A DNA stretch of 64,000 bases from an uncultured Lachnospiraceae bacterium (GCA_947625015.1 CANQMR010000009.1:1-64000); one strand, 5' to 3'; shown: positions 1-10,412, numbered from the stretch's first letter. A program made the numbers and translations. Notes: generated by a model from the sequence alone, not told the origin.

Positions 1-111
1 TGTTTTTGCACTTATATTTTAACACAAGTTGGTATCCTCTTCTCTATTTTATTTTCCTACAAAAACTTTACGCTAGCCTGTGAAATATTTCCGGTTATTC
101 CGGGCATAGAC

Positions 112-151
112 CAAAAAATGGTTCCGGAATATGGATTCCGAAACCATTTTT
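112..151 (-). terminator. Rho-independent terminator downstream of the 198..641 gene
   Basis: Inverted repeat AAAAATGGTTCCGGAAT-atgg-ATTCCGAAACCATTTTT flanked by A/T runs. Confidence 0.75.
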
Positions 152-197
152 GAAAAGGTTAAGTTGCTTCAGAGAACTATTCTCCGTCCAATGTCAA

Positions 198-641
198 TTA
201 CCTTGCATAATTTCCCTTAGCGGTAATCTTGCTCCCTGACCGGTTCTGCACAATCACGCAGTACACGTTCTTCTTTTTAATCACAAAGACATGGGAAAGA
301 TCCGTTCCGTCTACATAGCGGATATTGCCGTCAAAATCCATAATGCCCGCATATCCGTACCCGGACAGACGGAAGCCGATGGCAACCTCTGTACCCACAT
401 CCTTGCTGAAGTAAGAGGTGGCTTTTAAACAGTTTTTCCGGATGGACCAGTCAATGGAATATGCTTTAGACATGGTGCTGAATGTATTTCCCACCATCTC
501 CTCCAGTACGCCGGCAAACTCCGGGTCGGTAATGTGGGCCGTATGCTCCTCTAACTCCTGGGCAGACGCCGTCACGCCGGGGACAGCCATACCTAACAGC
601 ATCACGCATAAACCTAAAAACAATAAACCTTTTTTCATCAC
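198..641 (-). CDS. Small secreted hypothetical protein with N-terminal signal peptide
   Basis: ORF track; MMKKGLLFLGLCVMLLGMAVPGVTASAQ is a typical signal peptide; GGAGG upstream. Confidence 0.6.
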   Translation of the reverse strand: MMKKGLLFLGLCVMLLGMAVPGVTASAQELEEHTAHITDPEFAGVLEEMVGNTFSTMSKAYSIDWSIRKNCLKATSYFSKDVGTEVAIGFRLSGYGYAGIMDFDGNIRYVDGTDLSHVFVIKKKNVYCVIVQNRSGSKITAKGNYAR

Positions 642-739
642 ATCTTCCTCCTAGGTACTAGATTTATAGTTAATAGTTACCATAAACTGCCCTGTTTTGC
701 AAGTCTTTCACCGGCTATGTTCACATTATATTTACATCA

Positions 740-2119
740 CTATTCCTGAGTTAACGCCATTATTTCAATCTTCATTGGGGTTCCGCCCCTGTACTCCACA
801 AAAATCTTCCGCAAGCTGCCGCTTTCCGCAGCGAGCCAGTCGGCACAGCTCTTATTGCTGTCCACTACCAATAACTGTCCCTTATCATCAACACAGCCGA
901 AGAAATATTCGCCGCCCTTACACTGGGTATATAACCATATCCGGTTTGCATCCCCATCCGAGATATCGAAAAGCCAGACTTCATTCGGCCGGATTACAAA
1001 ATCGAAACTTTCCTCCCGGTCTAATATCCGTTCTTCACAATATATAATACGCCGGTCGCCAAACAGCCTGTCCGAATCCGCTTCCGCCGAATATACATCC
1101 AGCGCTTCTTGATTATAATCCGCCATTTCAAGAATCCATTTCTGGTTTACTTTATGAAACAGCTCCATAGAGCCGAGGATTGCCATAACCGGAATTGCCG
1201 CTGTCAGCAGATACCCCGATACAGGCATACGCATCTCCTGCGCAGTCACTTTATGTACGGCGTCCACCCGGAAAGACACGATATTCTGGTTCTCCACCAG
1301 ACCGCACATATCCTCGATATATGAATTGCTCTGGCTTTGCACCTTCAGCCTCAACAGACAGTCGTAATATTCCTGTCTGGTAAATTCACCCGCTCCATAC
1401 TTGCAGACGGCAAAGTCGCAATCCACCTCCGACCAGCTCTCTATTTTCTCCCGCAGGCGCTTTATCGCAGGGTTAAAACCATGAAGTATATTGATGACCG
1501 CAACAATCTCCTTAGTAATCAAATCCCTGTGCTTTAAATGTACCAGCTCATGGAGCAAAGCCATATTAAAATCCTTGTCCTCGGTTATATAGTCCGGCAT
1601 GATAATCTGATAGCCCTTATAGTACAGGATTCCGGGTGAATCCATACGACTGTTCGTACTTAAATATACCTTTTGACGAATCTTAAGCCGCTTACGCCAC
1701 TTTTCCAGCAGGGCAAGCCGCTCCTTATCTTTTATAGGCACATTGTCGAGACAGGTATAATGCTTTTTGCGGTAATTCCAGTATTTTGCAAGCAGTATGC
1801 CAACCAGCGTAATCCCGCATATCGGCACCAATACCACAAGCATGACGACCATAGCCACCGATAGCGGAACAAAATCATACCCGCCTGCACTGGTGTCCAA
1901 AAAGCTGAATATAACAAAAGGGAAAATCGGCATCAAATAACAGGCCACTACCATCCGCAGAAAATGCATGGAAATCCTAATATGAAATTTGGCCGTCTCC
2001 TTTTCCAGAAACAGCCAAATGAGATAACTAAGTGTCCCCGCAATGGACGCTGCCAGTATACCTAATAACACATATGAAATTTTGCAGAATATAATATTAT
2101 GAACTATTTTATAAATCAT
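740..2119 (-). CDS. BlaR1/MecR1-like M56 family membrane metallopeptidase
   Basis: Several TM segments, HELVHLKHRD zinc-peptidase motif, paired with and overlapping a BlaI-like repressor. Confidence 0.85.
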   Translation of the reverse strand: MIYKIVHNIIFCKISYVLLGILAASIAGTLSYLIWLFLEKETAKFHIRISMHFLRMVVACYLMPIFPFVIFSFLDTSAGGYDFVPLSVAMVVMLVVLVPICGITLVGILLAKYWNYRKKHYTCLDNVPIKDKERLALLEKWRKRLKIRQKVYLSTNSRMDSPGILYYKGYQIIMPDYITEDKDFNMALLHELVHLKHRDLITKEIVAVINILHGFNPAIKRLREKIESWSEVDCDFAVCKYGAGEFTRQEYYDCLLRLKVQSQSNSYIEDMCGLVENQNIVSFRVDAVHKVTAQEMRMPVSGYLLTAAIPVMAILGSMELFHKVNQKWILEMADYNQEALDVYSAEADSDRLFGDRRIIYCEERILDREESFDFVIRPNEVWLFDISDGDANRIWLYTQCKGGEYFFGCVDDKGQLLVVDSNKSCADWLAAESGSLRKIFVEYRGGTPMKIEIMALTQE

Positions 2120-2486
2120 TAACCTTGTCTTGTAAATCCTTTATCTCATCCTGTGTTAAATCGCCGTTATCAAACATCTCTGTCACAAATTCCCCAATGT
2201 CATTGTGATTCCAAAAGCTGATATGATGCTTGTATAACTTCTGGCGGTAAGCGCTTTCCGGGATCAGCACCTTATATGTATAAATTTTGCCGTCCCGCTG
2301 CATCTTAAGGTAATTCTTCCGCACCAGCTTCGCCAGGAAGGTAGACACCGTCTGGGGCCGCCAGTCCTTGCCGTAAAATCCGTTCACCCGGTCAACCACA
2401 TCCGACAATACCGGTTCCTTTTTGCAGTCCCAGATTGCCTTCATTACCAGTTCTTCACTCTCTGTTAGCTTTTCAATAATCATCAT
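2109..2486 (-). CDS. BlaI/MecI/CopY-family transcriptional repressor
   Basis: LTESEELVMKAIWDCKKEPVLSDVVDRVN...WRPQTVSTFLAKLVRKNYL is the BlaI winged-helix signature. Confidence 0.88.
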   Translation of the reverse strand: MMIIEKLTESEELVMKAIWDCKKEPVLSDVVDRVNGFYGKDWRPQTVSTFLAKLVRKNYLKMQRDGKIYTYKVLIPESAYRQKLYKHHISFWNHNDIGEFVTEMFDNGDLTQDEIKDLQDKVNDL

Positions 2487-2509
2487 AAATAATCTGCCTC
2501 TTTCTTAAT

Positions 2510-2869
2510 CTAAAGTCCATAGTTACGCTTCATCTGCTCATAGAGCTGCTTTGCAAGACCGATTCCCTCCCCCTGATTAGCTGCCATCTTCGCATATTCC
2601 TGGGTACGCATATCCCCGAAATATTCCATATACTGGCTGGCGCTGCCGGAATCCTCGTCTTCTGCCTTCATAATCGTCTTCTCCATGCCCTTATAAATCT
2701 GTTCGATAAAATATGCCTCAAATTCCTTGCAGGCATTCATCAGCTCCGCCTCCGTAGCCTGTTCGCCCACCTTGCCTAAGGTGTTCTCCAACGCGTCTGC
2801 TGAAGCATTGCTGACATTTGCATAATAATCGCTGTAATAACTGCTTGGATCCACTCCTGTAATCGCCAT
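2510..2869 (-). CDS. FlgJ-like rod-binding protein
   Basis: KEFEAYFIEQIYKGMEKTI...YMEYFGDMRTQEYAKMAANQGEGIGLAKQLYEQM; start taken at MAITG after GGGAGG; next to flagellar rod genes. Confidence 0.8.
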   Translation of the reverse strand: MAITGVDPSSYYSDYYANVSNASADALENTLGKVGEQATEAELMNACKEFEAYFIEQIYKGMEKTIMKAEDEDSGSASQYMEYFGDMRTQEYAKMAANQGEGIGLAKQLYEQMKRNYGL

Positions 2870-2933
2870 ACTTACCTCCCACATTTACATAGTAAATGTT
2901 TAACATATCGTATTCTATCTGTCAACATGAATA

Positions 2934-3779
2934 TTATCCTCTCAGGTTATTGGCCTGCTGTAACATCTCGTCTGATGCCTGAATGGCCTTCGAGTTCATC
3001 TCATAGGCCCGCTGGGCAACAATCATATTCACCATCTCATCCGCCACCTGCACATTGGACATCTCGATATAACCCTGATGCACCAGACTTCTGGTAATTC
3101 CTTCCGTTGTGGACTCCTCTAACGCATCTCCGGAAGCAACAGTTGCCTGATACAGATTGCCGCCCACGCTGCTAAGTCCTGCCGGATTGTTAAACTGTAC
3201 CAGACCGATTACCTGATTGTAATTCTGTCCATCCTGGATTCCCACCAGAGGCACCTGCTGTCCGTTCTGTCCCGTCTTGGTAAAAATATTTCCCTGTTTA
3301 TCCACGACCACATCCTCTGCGCGGACAGGCTCCGGCACTACAATCGGGTTGTTATTCTGGTCAAGCACCGGATATCCCTGGGAGCTGCAAAGCATCATTC
3401 CGCCCTCCACCGGCTGGAAGCCGAAGCTGCCGTCTCTGGTATAACAGATATTGCCATCTGTATCCCGGACCTTGAAAAATCCGGTTCCCTCAATCGCCAT
3501 ATATGTAGTATTATCCGTATCCTGCAAATTGCCCTGGGTAAACACCGTTGTAATGGAGGCCACCCTTGTGCCCAATCCCACCTGTGCGGGTACCGGCTTA
3601 TTTTCTCCTGCATTATTTGTAGATGTGGACTGTAATGTCTGATATAACAACGACTTAAATTCTACCGTATCTTTCTTGTACCCGGCGGTATTCACATTGG
3701 CCAGATTGTTGGCCACATTATCTAAATTTGTCTGCTGTGCTATCATTCCTGATGCAGCAGACCACAATGAACGCATCAT
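2934..3779 (-). CDS. flgG: Flagellar hook-basal body protein (FlgG/FlhP type)
   Basis: MRSLWSAASGMIAQQTNLDNVANNLANVNTAGYKK and C-terminal EMVNMIVAQRAYEMNSKAIQASDEMLQQANNLR. Confidence 0.92.
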   Translation of the reverse strand: MMRSLWSAASGMIAQQTNLDNVANNLANVNTAGYKKDTVEFKSLLYQTLQSTSTNNAGENKPVPAQVGLGTRVASITTVFTQGNLQDTDNTTYMAIEGTGFFKVRDTDGNICYTRDGSFGFQPVEGGMMLCSSQGYPVLDQNNNPIVVPEPVRAEDVVVDKQGNIFTKTGQNGQQVPLVGIQDGQNYNQVIGLVQFNNPAGLSSVGGNLYQATVASGDALEESTTEGITRSLVHQGYIEMSNVQVADEMVNMIVAQRAYEMNSKAIQASDEMLQQANNLRG

Positions 3780-3796
3780 AATTTAACCCTCCTTTA

Positions 3797-4582
3797 TTAT
3801 ACCCTTCCAATCTCATTGACCGCCTTATCCAAGGTATTGTCAACGGTCTGTATCATTTTCTGTCCTGCCTCATAGGCTCTTGTGATGGTGATCATATCCA
3901 CCATTTCCTTAATCACATTGGTGTTGGACATCTCCAAATAGCCCTGATGCACCGTTGCCGTTCCCGCCTGTAATCCCGCTGCGTCTGTTGCGTCATACAT
4001 ATTCTCGCCGTATAAAAGCAACGCCTGCGGATTGGCAAATCCGGCAATGCCTAAGGTGGCTACCTGCTGTCCGTCCACTAACACATTTCCCCGTTCGTCA
4101 AACGCCACGTTCCGGGCCGTCTGCGCCCCCGGAATCTGAATCCTCTCACCATTGTTATCCAGTACAAAATCTCCGTCCCTGGTCACAAGATAACCATCCG
4201 TGGTAACAGTAAAGGAACCGTCCCTCGTATACTTGGTGCTGGTCACTCCCTGCTTGTTCGTTGTCTGAATGGTAAAGAATCCGTCTCCGCTTAATGCCAG
4301 ATCGTAGGTGTTCCCGGTCTCCCGCAAACTTCCCTGGGACATATCGTGATAGGTCTCCCCTATCTTCACGCCCAGATTCATATCACCGATGCGGTAATTT
4401 AAAGCGGAACGGGCATTGTTATTGTGGATACGGAGGGTAAGCTCATCATCAAAGGACTGTGAGGTTACGCCCTGTTTCTTGTATCCAATGGTGTCGGAAT
4501 TAGCCATGTTGTTCGCAATGACATCCAGACGTTTCTGCTCGTTCACCATACCGGTCCACGCTGTGTAAAGACCTCTTACCAT
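3797..4582 (-). CDS. Flagellar hook-basal body protein (FlgF/FlhO type)
   Basis: MVRGLYTAWTGMVNEQKRLDVIANNMANSDTIGYKK and C-terminal EMVDMITITRAYEAGQKMIQTVD. Confidence 0.9.
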   Translation of the reverse strand: MVRGLYTAWTGMVNEQKRLDVIANNMANSDTIGYKKQGVTSQSFDDELTLRIHNNNARSALNYRIGDMNLGVKIGETYHDMSQGSLRETGNTYDLALSGDGFFTIQTTNKQGVTSTKYTRDGSFTVTTDGYLVTRDGDFVLDNNGERIQIPGAQTARNVAFDERGNVLVDGQQVATLGIAGFANPQALLLYGENMYDATDAAGLQAGTATVHQGYLEMSNTNVIKEMVDMITITRAYEAGQKMIQTVDNTLDKAVNEIGRV

Positions 4583-4602
4583 ACTTCAACTCCCTTTCTT
4601 TC

Positions 4603-5601
4603 TTATTCCTGTTCCATAGCTCCACTTAAAAATTCTATATATTTACCGGTACCAATCGCCACACAGGTCATCGGATCCTCTGCGGTCATGGTAGTGATTC
4701 CGGTCTCTTCCTCAATTAATTCTTCCAGACCATGGAGCATAGCCCCACCGCCGGTAAGAACAATTCCCCGGTCTGCAATGTCAGCGGCAAGCTCCGGCGG
4801 CGTCTTTTCCAAAACGGAATGGACCGCCTCGATAATCTGCTCCGTAACCTCCTCTAAGGCTTCTACCGTCTCCTCGGAAGTCACTGTTACCGTCCTTGGA
4901 AGGCCGGTTACCAGATTCCGTCCCCTGATATCCAAAGTCAGATTCTCCGGACGGCGGTAGCAGGTGCCGATCTTTATCTTAATCTCCTCTGCGGTCCGCT
5001 CACCAATCAGCAGATTGTGCTTCTTACGCATATAGCGGACGATGGCCTCGTCAAAATCATCTCCCGCCGTCTTAATGGAAGTGCTGACAACCGTTCCGCC
5101 TAAGGAAATGACTGCAATATCCGCGGTACCGCCTCCGATGTCCACAATCATATTGCCGCAGGGACGGGCAATGTCGATTCCTGCGCCAATAGCCGCAGCC
5201 ACCGGCTCCTCAATAATGGACACATCTCTTGCGCCCGCCTGATAGGTTGCATCCTCGACGGCCTTTTTCTCCACCTCGGTCACTCCGCTCGGCACACATA
5301 CGGAAATCCTCGGCCTTCTTCCGAAAAAGCTCTTTCCCACTGCCTTCTGAATAAAATATTTGAGCATTTTTTCCGTAATCCGGTAATCGGAAATCACGCC
5401 CTGACGAAGGGGACGAACCGCAACAATGTTGCCCGGCGTCCTTCCAAGCATCAGCCTTGCCTCCTCGCCGATTGCCTTTATCCGGTTGGTATCCCGGTCA
5501 AAGGCGACAACGGAGGGTTCCTTCAGCACAACTCCCTTGCCCCTTACATACACCAGAATACTGGCTGTACCCAAATCAATTCCTATGTCTGAACTTGCCA
5601 T
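4603..5601 (-). CDS. mreB: Rod-shape determining protein MreB/Mbl
   Basis: DIGIDLGTASILVYVRGKGVVLKEPSVVA, VDIGGGTADIAVISLGG; start at MASSDIG with upstream AAAGGAG; Mbl-FlhO-FlhP order as in Bacillus. Confidence 0.93.
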   Translation of the reverse strand: MASSDIGIDLGTASILVYVRGKGVVLKEPSVVAFDRDTNRIKAIGEEARLMLGRTPGNIVAVRPLRQGVISDYRITEKMLKYFIQKAVGKSFFGRRPRISVCVPSGVTEVEKKAVEDATYQAGARDVSIIEEPVAAAIGAGIDIARPCGNMIVDIGGGTADIAVISLGGTVVSTSIKTAGDDFDEAIVRYMRKKHNLLIGERTAEEIKIKIGTCYRRPENLTLDIRGRNLVTGLPRTVTVTSEETVEALEEVTEQIIEAVHSVLEKTPPELAADIADRGIVLTGGGAMLHGLEELIEEETGITTMTAEDPMTCVAIGTGKYIEFLSGAMEQE

Positions 5602-5663
5602 GACAAACTCCTTTCCTATATCTATCGTCAAAAATAGAGTATTTCTTAATACCAACTGCCGGT

Positions 5664-8177
5664 TTATCCTTTTTTCTTATCTTTATTCTTGTTCTTTTTC
5701 AGGATAACCAAGCTGTAATCTGTACCATTTATTGTATCCAGATGAACCTCAACAATATTCATAATCTGGTCTAATTCCTTCAGGTAACTCTGCCATTTCG
5801 TCACTTTTTTATCTGCAATGAGCCGTTTGCGCACGCTCTGCATATTCCGGTACTGCTCCATCTGGTCTTTAATCACATCTCCGGCCTGCATCCCCACCAG
5901 ACTATAGCCAAACAGCTTGTCCATGGATTTGTTGGCAAAGACGATATCCCCGGTCCGGTTATTCTTGACAAAAACTGCGTCTCTTATATGGTCGTAGGCA
6001 GACAGAAATCCCTCATTCAGCATATTCACATTTAACTGGTTCCGGCCCTTCTGGATTACTGCGGCCACTAAAGTACACAGATAGTTGGCCAGCCGCACAT
6101 CCCGCTTGTCAAATTCCTGTCCCCGTTCCGTATGGCCGAAAACCATATAGCCCTCTAAATCCTGTACAAAAGGAAGTTTTATCAGCATAATGGCTTCCGC
6201 CTGGGAAATCCTGCCGGGACTCTTAAACAGGGGATCGTTCTGCCGGTCAATAACCTGAACCGGCTGCTGTTCAAACCGGCTGCATATTACCTCATACTCC
6301 GATTCGGTAAATATCATTTTATGGAAAAATTCTACCATATCCCCATTCTGATTCCATGCATAATAGTTTTCCACAGTATCTGTCTCTTTATTCTTCAAAT
6401 ACACGCCAATATTCGTAACGCCCAGATAGATACCGGCTTTCTGGCACATCTCGCCTAAGGCTGCGTCTCCTTCCTTCAGCATGGAAGCGCCTAAATCCTC
6501 CATGACATGGCGTTCCTGCTGCTTTTTGTGAATCCGCATCTCCGCTAATTTTCGGCGGTGCCGCTCTCTTTGTACCAGTTCCTCCGCATAGAAGCACTGG
6601 GCAATGCAGTTCGCCAACCTCCATTGCTGCTCTGCAACCGAGCCTAAAAGCTCCCTGCCGTTTTTTGCAAAGCTGGTTAAAGTCCAGTAGGCCGTTACAT
6701 TGGTCTCTAATGTAAGCGGCGCCAGCACCAGATGCACCTCCAGGGAACCGTCCTGAACGGTTGCGCTCTGGGGAATCTTCTGTTCCCGCGCCCGCTCTGA
6801 CAACTCCTGAAACTGCTCTTTAAAGGAGGGCCGCTCAAACAGGTCATAGAACTGCCCTAAATCCCCGGCCGGTCCTGCAGGCTGGGTTAACAGTTTTCCC
6901 GCCGTATCCAACACAACGCTGTAGTAATCCGCATTCCGGCTTAAGGTCTCCGCCATAAGCCGGAATTGGGCCAGCATTTCCGTATCATTTTCGTTAATTG
7001 TAACCAGCTCTAAGGAAGACTGCTGCTCTTTCTCCTCCTTCGGTCCCTCTAAGGCCTCAAGGGTAGCCGCCAGTTCCTTTTCCAAGTCCTTCTGCTCCGT
7101 TATGTCTGTCAACAGGAAGGAAATCTCCGCCTCTCCGTCGGAAACCCGGTTGACCGTAAATACATTCTCCACCCAGATCTGCTTGCCGTCGTCCCGAATC
7201 ATGCGGTAGGTCTGAACATAATCGGTAATGCCGTTAGCCACCGCCTGATAGATTCCGTCTATAACCACATCCCGGTCATCCGGATGAATATAATCCTCCG
7301 TCAGCTTGTATCCCTTGCGGAGAGCCTCTATATTCATACCCACCATTCCCGCATTGGGAGAGGCATATTTCAGGATACGCTTGCCTGCGTTATAGGATTT
7401 TACCAGCACCACGCTCTTCATCTTGTCAATGGCGGTTCTAAGGTAATTATTCTCATTGCTTCTTCTCAGTTCTTCCCGCAAATCGATAATCAAAATCTCA
7501 AAATCCGTCAGCCGGTTATTGTCGTCATATATATAATGCACCAGCAGGCGCACCGGTATCAGTTCCCGTTCCTCGGTAAACAGCCGGCACTCCAGCGTAT
7601 CTTCCTCCATATGCAGGTCAATCGCCCGCTTCATTGACGCATTAATGCTCTCCAAATCCTCCGGACACACCATCTCCGTAATATCCAAAAGCCGCTCATA
7701 AAACTGGGCTCTGGTATAGCCGTACTGGTTAATATTCTGGGACACATATTCCAGCTGGAAGCCCGACTCCCCTCTGGTCATATGCAGCGCCACAATCCCC
7801 GCATGGTTGATTATGCGTTCTAACGTAACGCTGCCGATATTCAAATCCGCCCGCCGCTCAAACAACAGGGTATAAATGGTCCGGTCCTCTATGGCCGCCT
7901 CATGGATCAAGCCGCTTACCAGATATTCCCTGTCGTCCGCCATCATCCGGATTCTGTGCCAGATCAGACTTTTGCGCCCATGCAATGTCTCCCAAAATTC
8001 ATTCTGATTTAACGCCTTTCCCGGCTCAATATGAATCTCTTTTACCTGCGTTCCGATTAATACCCCGGCTTCATAATTAATGTGAAGCACTTCTCCGCTG
8101 TCTGCATCAAATATGACCATGGGATATTCAATATGTTTTGCAAATTCTTTGTAGCTATCCATTTTCTGTGTATCCAT
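5664..8177 (-). CDS. Multi-PAS/GAF sensory protein without an obvious output domain
   Basis: Repeated PAS-like blocks (EYPMVIFDADSGEVLHINYEAGVLIGT; DGKQIWVENVFTVNRVSDG..LLTDITEQKDLEKEL; DAVFVKNNRTGDIVFANKSMDKLFGYSLVGM); no HATPase, GGDEF or EAL motif seen. Confidence 0.7.
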   Translation of the reverse strand: MDTQKMDSYKEFAKHIEYPMVIFDADSGEVLHINYEAGVLIGTQVKEIHIEPGKALNQNEFWETLHGRKSLIWHRIRMMADDREYLVSGLIHEAAIEDRTIYTLLFERRADLNIGSVTLERIINHAGIVALHMTRGESGFQLEYVSQNINQYGYTRAQFYERLLDITEMVCPEDLESINASMKRAIDLHMEEDTLECRLFTEERELIPVRLLVHYIYDDNNRLTDFEILIIDLREELRRSNENNYLRTAIDKMKSVVLVKSYNAGKRILKYASPNAGMVGMNIEALRKGYKLTEDYIHPDDRDVVIDGIYQAVANGITDYVQTYRMIRDDGKQIWVENVFTVNRVSDGEAEISFLLTDITEQKDLEKELAATLEALEGPKEEKEQQSSLELVTINENDTEMLAQFRLMAETLSRNADYYSVVLDTAGKLLTQPAGPAGDLGQFYDLFERPSFKEQFQELSERAREQKIPQSATVQDGSLEVHLVLAPLTLETNVTAYWTLTSFAKNGRELLGSVAEQQWRLANCIAQCFYAEELVQRERHRRKLAEMRIHKKQQERHVMEDLGASMLKEGDAALGEMCQKAGIYLGVTNIGVYLKNKETDTVENYYAWNQNGDMVEFFHKMIFTESEYEVICSRFEQQPVQVIDRQNDPLFKSPGRISQAEAIMLIKLPFVQDLEGYMVFGHTERGQEFDKRDVRLANYLCTLVAAVIQKGRNQLNVNMLNEGFLSAYDHIRDAVFVKNNRTGDIVFANKSMDKLFGYSLVGMQAGDVIKDQMEQYRNMQSVRKRLIADKKVTKWQSYLKELDQIMNIVEVHLDTINGTDYSLVILKKNKNKDKKKG

Positions 8178-8221
8178 AGGCGGCTCCTTTACCCTGATCT
8201 CCTCCGACGGAGGATTCCTGT

Positions 8222-9142
8222 CTACTGAAACTTAATCTGGGGAATCTCCTCCGCATCTTCATCCGGAAGCGCCGGTCTTTCCTTCGGCGCCTCGATTCCC
8301 TTAAAGGCTTTATCCGTAATGCTCTTGGTCTCGTTGCAGGCTCTCACCACGCCTTCCACCGACTCCATCAGGCTTGCCATATAATTGCTGACATTCTCGC
8401 ACTCCCGCTTCATGGAACCCCGTATAGAGGTTACCCGCTCCCTGGCCTCGGAAAGCATCTGTTCCTTTTCATTGACTGCGTCCTCAAGAAGCTTCTGACA
8501 CTCTGCGTTCCGCTGCGCTACAGCCTGCTTGTATTCCTCTTCCGCCCGGATGCGGAGAGCGTCTCTCTCCTCCTCCGCCCGGCGGAGCATATTGCTGCTC
8601 TGTGTCTCGGAATCCTCCAACAGATTCCGGCTCTTCTTCTCCGCCTCTGTCACCATGAAATTACTCTGGCTCTTGGCATTGTTAATCAGCTTATCGCTGT
8701 CTTCCTTTGCGCTGATTAACATCTTCTTGCTCTGCTCCTCCGCCTCGGAAAGCATCTTCTTACTCTTTTCCTCTGCGTCCTTTAACATAATGTCGCAGCG
8801 CTCGTTCGTCTCTACCAATGTCTTTGAAATAATCTCTAATTTATCGGCATACCCCTTATTATTCTCCTCCTGCTCCGCTAATTTGCGGTTGGCCTTTTCT
8901 AATTCCTTCTGTAAAGATTCATTGTATTTCTGCATATTCTCAATGGCCTGATTATTCTCCGAGGTCATGCTGTCCTTTACTAACTGTAAGCTCTTAACCG
9001 TCTCGCTTAACTTGCTAATCGTATTTTTCAAATCCGCAATATCCTGCTGATGGCCTTTTCTCATCTCCTCAAGATACTGGTCCACCGCAGTCTTATCATA
9101 TCCACCAAAGGATACTGTTTTGAATTGTTCCTCTCTTGCCAT
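8222..9142 (-). CDS. DivIVA-domain coiled-coil protein
   Basis: MAREEQFKTVSFGGYDKTAVDQYLEEMRK N-terminus followed by long coiled coil; start with GGAGATGTTATC upstream. Confidence 0.75.
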   Translation of the reverse strand: MAREEQFKTVSFGGYDKTAVDQYLEEMRKGHQQDIADLKNTISKLSETVKSLQLVKDSMTSENNQAIENMQKYNESLQKELEKANRKLAEQEENNKGYADKLEIISKTLVETNERCDIMLKDAEEKSKKMLSEAEEQSKKMLISAKEDSDKLINNAKSQSNFMVTEAEKKSRNLLEDSETQSSNMLRRAEEERDALRIRAEEEYKQAVAQRNAECQKLLEDAVNEKEQMLSEARERVTSIRGSMKRECENVSNYMASLMESVEGVVRACNETKSITDKAFKGIEAPKERPALPDEDAEEIPQIKFQ

Positions 9143-9325
9143 GATAACATCTCCTTCATCCATTTCCATCAATTTGCAACATAAGGACATTATTACTTAA
9201 TATTATAACAATTATTCTCAATAAATGCTACCTCAAACTTGAATATATGCTTTTATTTTTCATTACTAACGATTGTTTTGCCAATAATAAATCAGAATAG
9301 GCAGGAAATTTTCTCTTTTATACAT

Positions 9326-9795
9326 TCACTTTTTCTTATAACGCCTGTCTCGATTGCTGCCAACAATTTCCAGATAATCAGAAAGCCCTTTTAGAATTTC
9401 TTTTACACGACTTTCTTTCAAATTTAACAATTCACAAAAATCCCAAATATCATATTCCCTTCCGGGCTCCATAAATGCAAGAATTTCATTATACTGCTTT
9501 TGCGTCTTTTTCGTTACTTTTTTATCGCCGGTTTTCTTGTTATCTTTTTCTTTATTTCTCCAAACACCATCGGCGCCAACTTGTCCATACTGGCCATATC
9601 GCAATATTGACATATACTGCTCACATCCTGACGCACTAACAGAAACACCGCCGTTCTCCTTTTCATATACCCTTTCATCTGTAGGCACACGTTTTGACCA
9701 TGAACCCATATTAAATATAATAATCTTATCCTCATATACTGATACCTGAATCGAAACACCCGTTGCATAATCTTTATGATTAATTGTACATCAAC
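9326..9795 (-). pseudogene. Remnant of an AlbA_2/HATPase_c_4-type ATP-binding transcriptional regulator
   Basis: Frame extends upstream of the annotated Met as INHKDYATGVSIQVSVYEDKIIIFNMGSW..., resembling the (H+)RDY....I.I.vydDriei.NpG block of this family, after an in-frame TGA; downstream winged-helix-like tail. Confidence 0.45.
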
Positions 9796-9839
9796 TACTT
9801 ATATTTTAAAACGCAAAATTTGAAATTTTCAATAAAATT

Positions 9840-10412
9840 TTATTGAGGAACTGGACCTCCTAATACAAATGCAAAATATAACAGCAAGCCTAACAAAATC
9901 GGCAATAATAAAAATAATATTCCTGCAATCAAAGTTGCTGCATATGCCAGACGGCGTTTATATCTGTACCAACTCATAAGAATAAGCCATATCCCTATCA
10001 ATAAAAATATTACAGGGATACAAACAAAAATTACCCCTTCCGGACGCATGGAATCAACCAAAAATATTCCCATTATTATGGAAATGATTAAAATAACACA
10101 AATCAGGTTGTTTCTCTTTTCAATTTTCCTTTGATATGCTGCAACATCGATTACATTAATTAAAGCCTCAGAAACATTATCAGCAGATACCTGGCTTTCA
10201 TTTAACCGTTCTGACTTCATAATTTCAAGTATACTTACATTAAGCGCCTCGGCCAAAGGCTCTATTGTCTTAATGTCCGGAAATCCCAGTCCGCGTTCCC
10301 ATTTTGAAACTGCCTTGTTCGTTACATTTAATTTTTCTGCCAATTCTAACTGCGTCCACCCTTTTTCCTTTCTTACAGAAGCGATAAATGCTCCAAATTT
10401 TTGATTATCCAT
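9840..10412 (-). CDS. XRE-family HTH regulator with C-terminal membrane helices
   Basis: MDNQKFGAFIASVRKEKGWTQLELAEKLNVTNKAVSKWERGLGFPDIKTIEPLAEALNVSILEIM plus hydrophobic C-terminal segments. Confidence 0.88.
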   Translation of the reverse strand: MDNQKFGAFIASVRKEKGWTQLELAEKLNVTNKAVSKWERGLGFPDIKTIEPLAEALNVSILEIMKSERLNESQVSADNVSEALINVIDVAAYQRKIEKRNNLICVILIISIIMGIFLVDSMRPEGVIFVCIPVIFLLIGIWLILMSWYRYKRRLAYAATLIAGILFLLLPILLGLLLYFAFVLGGPVPQ

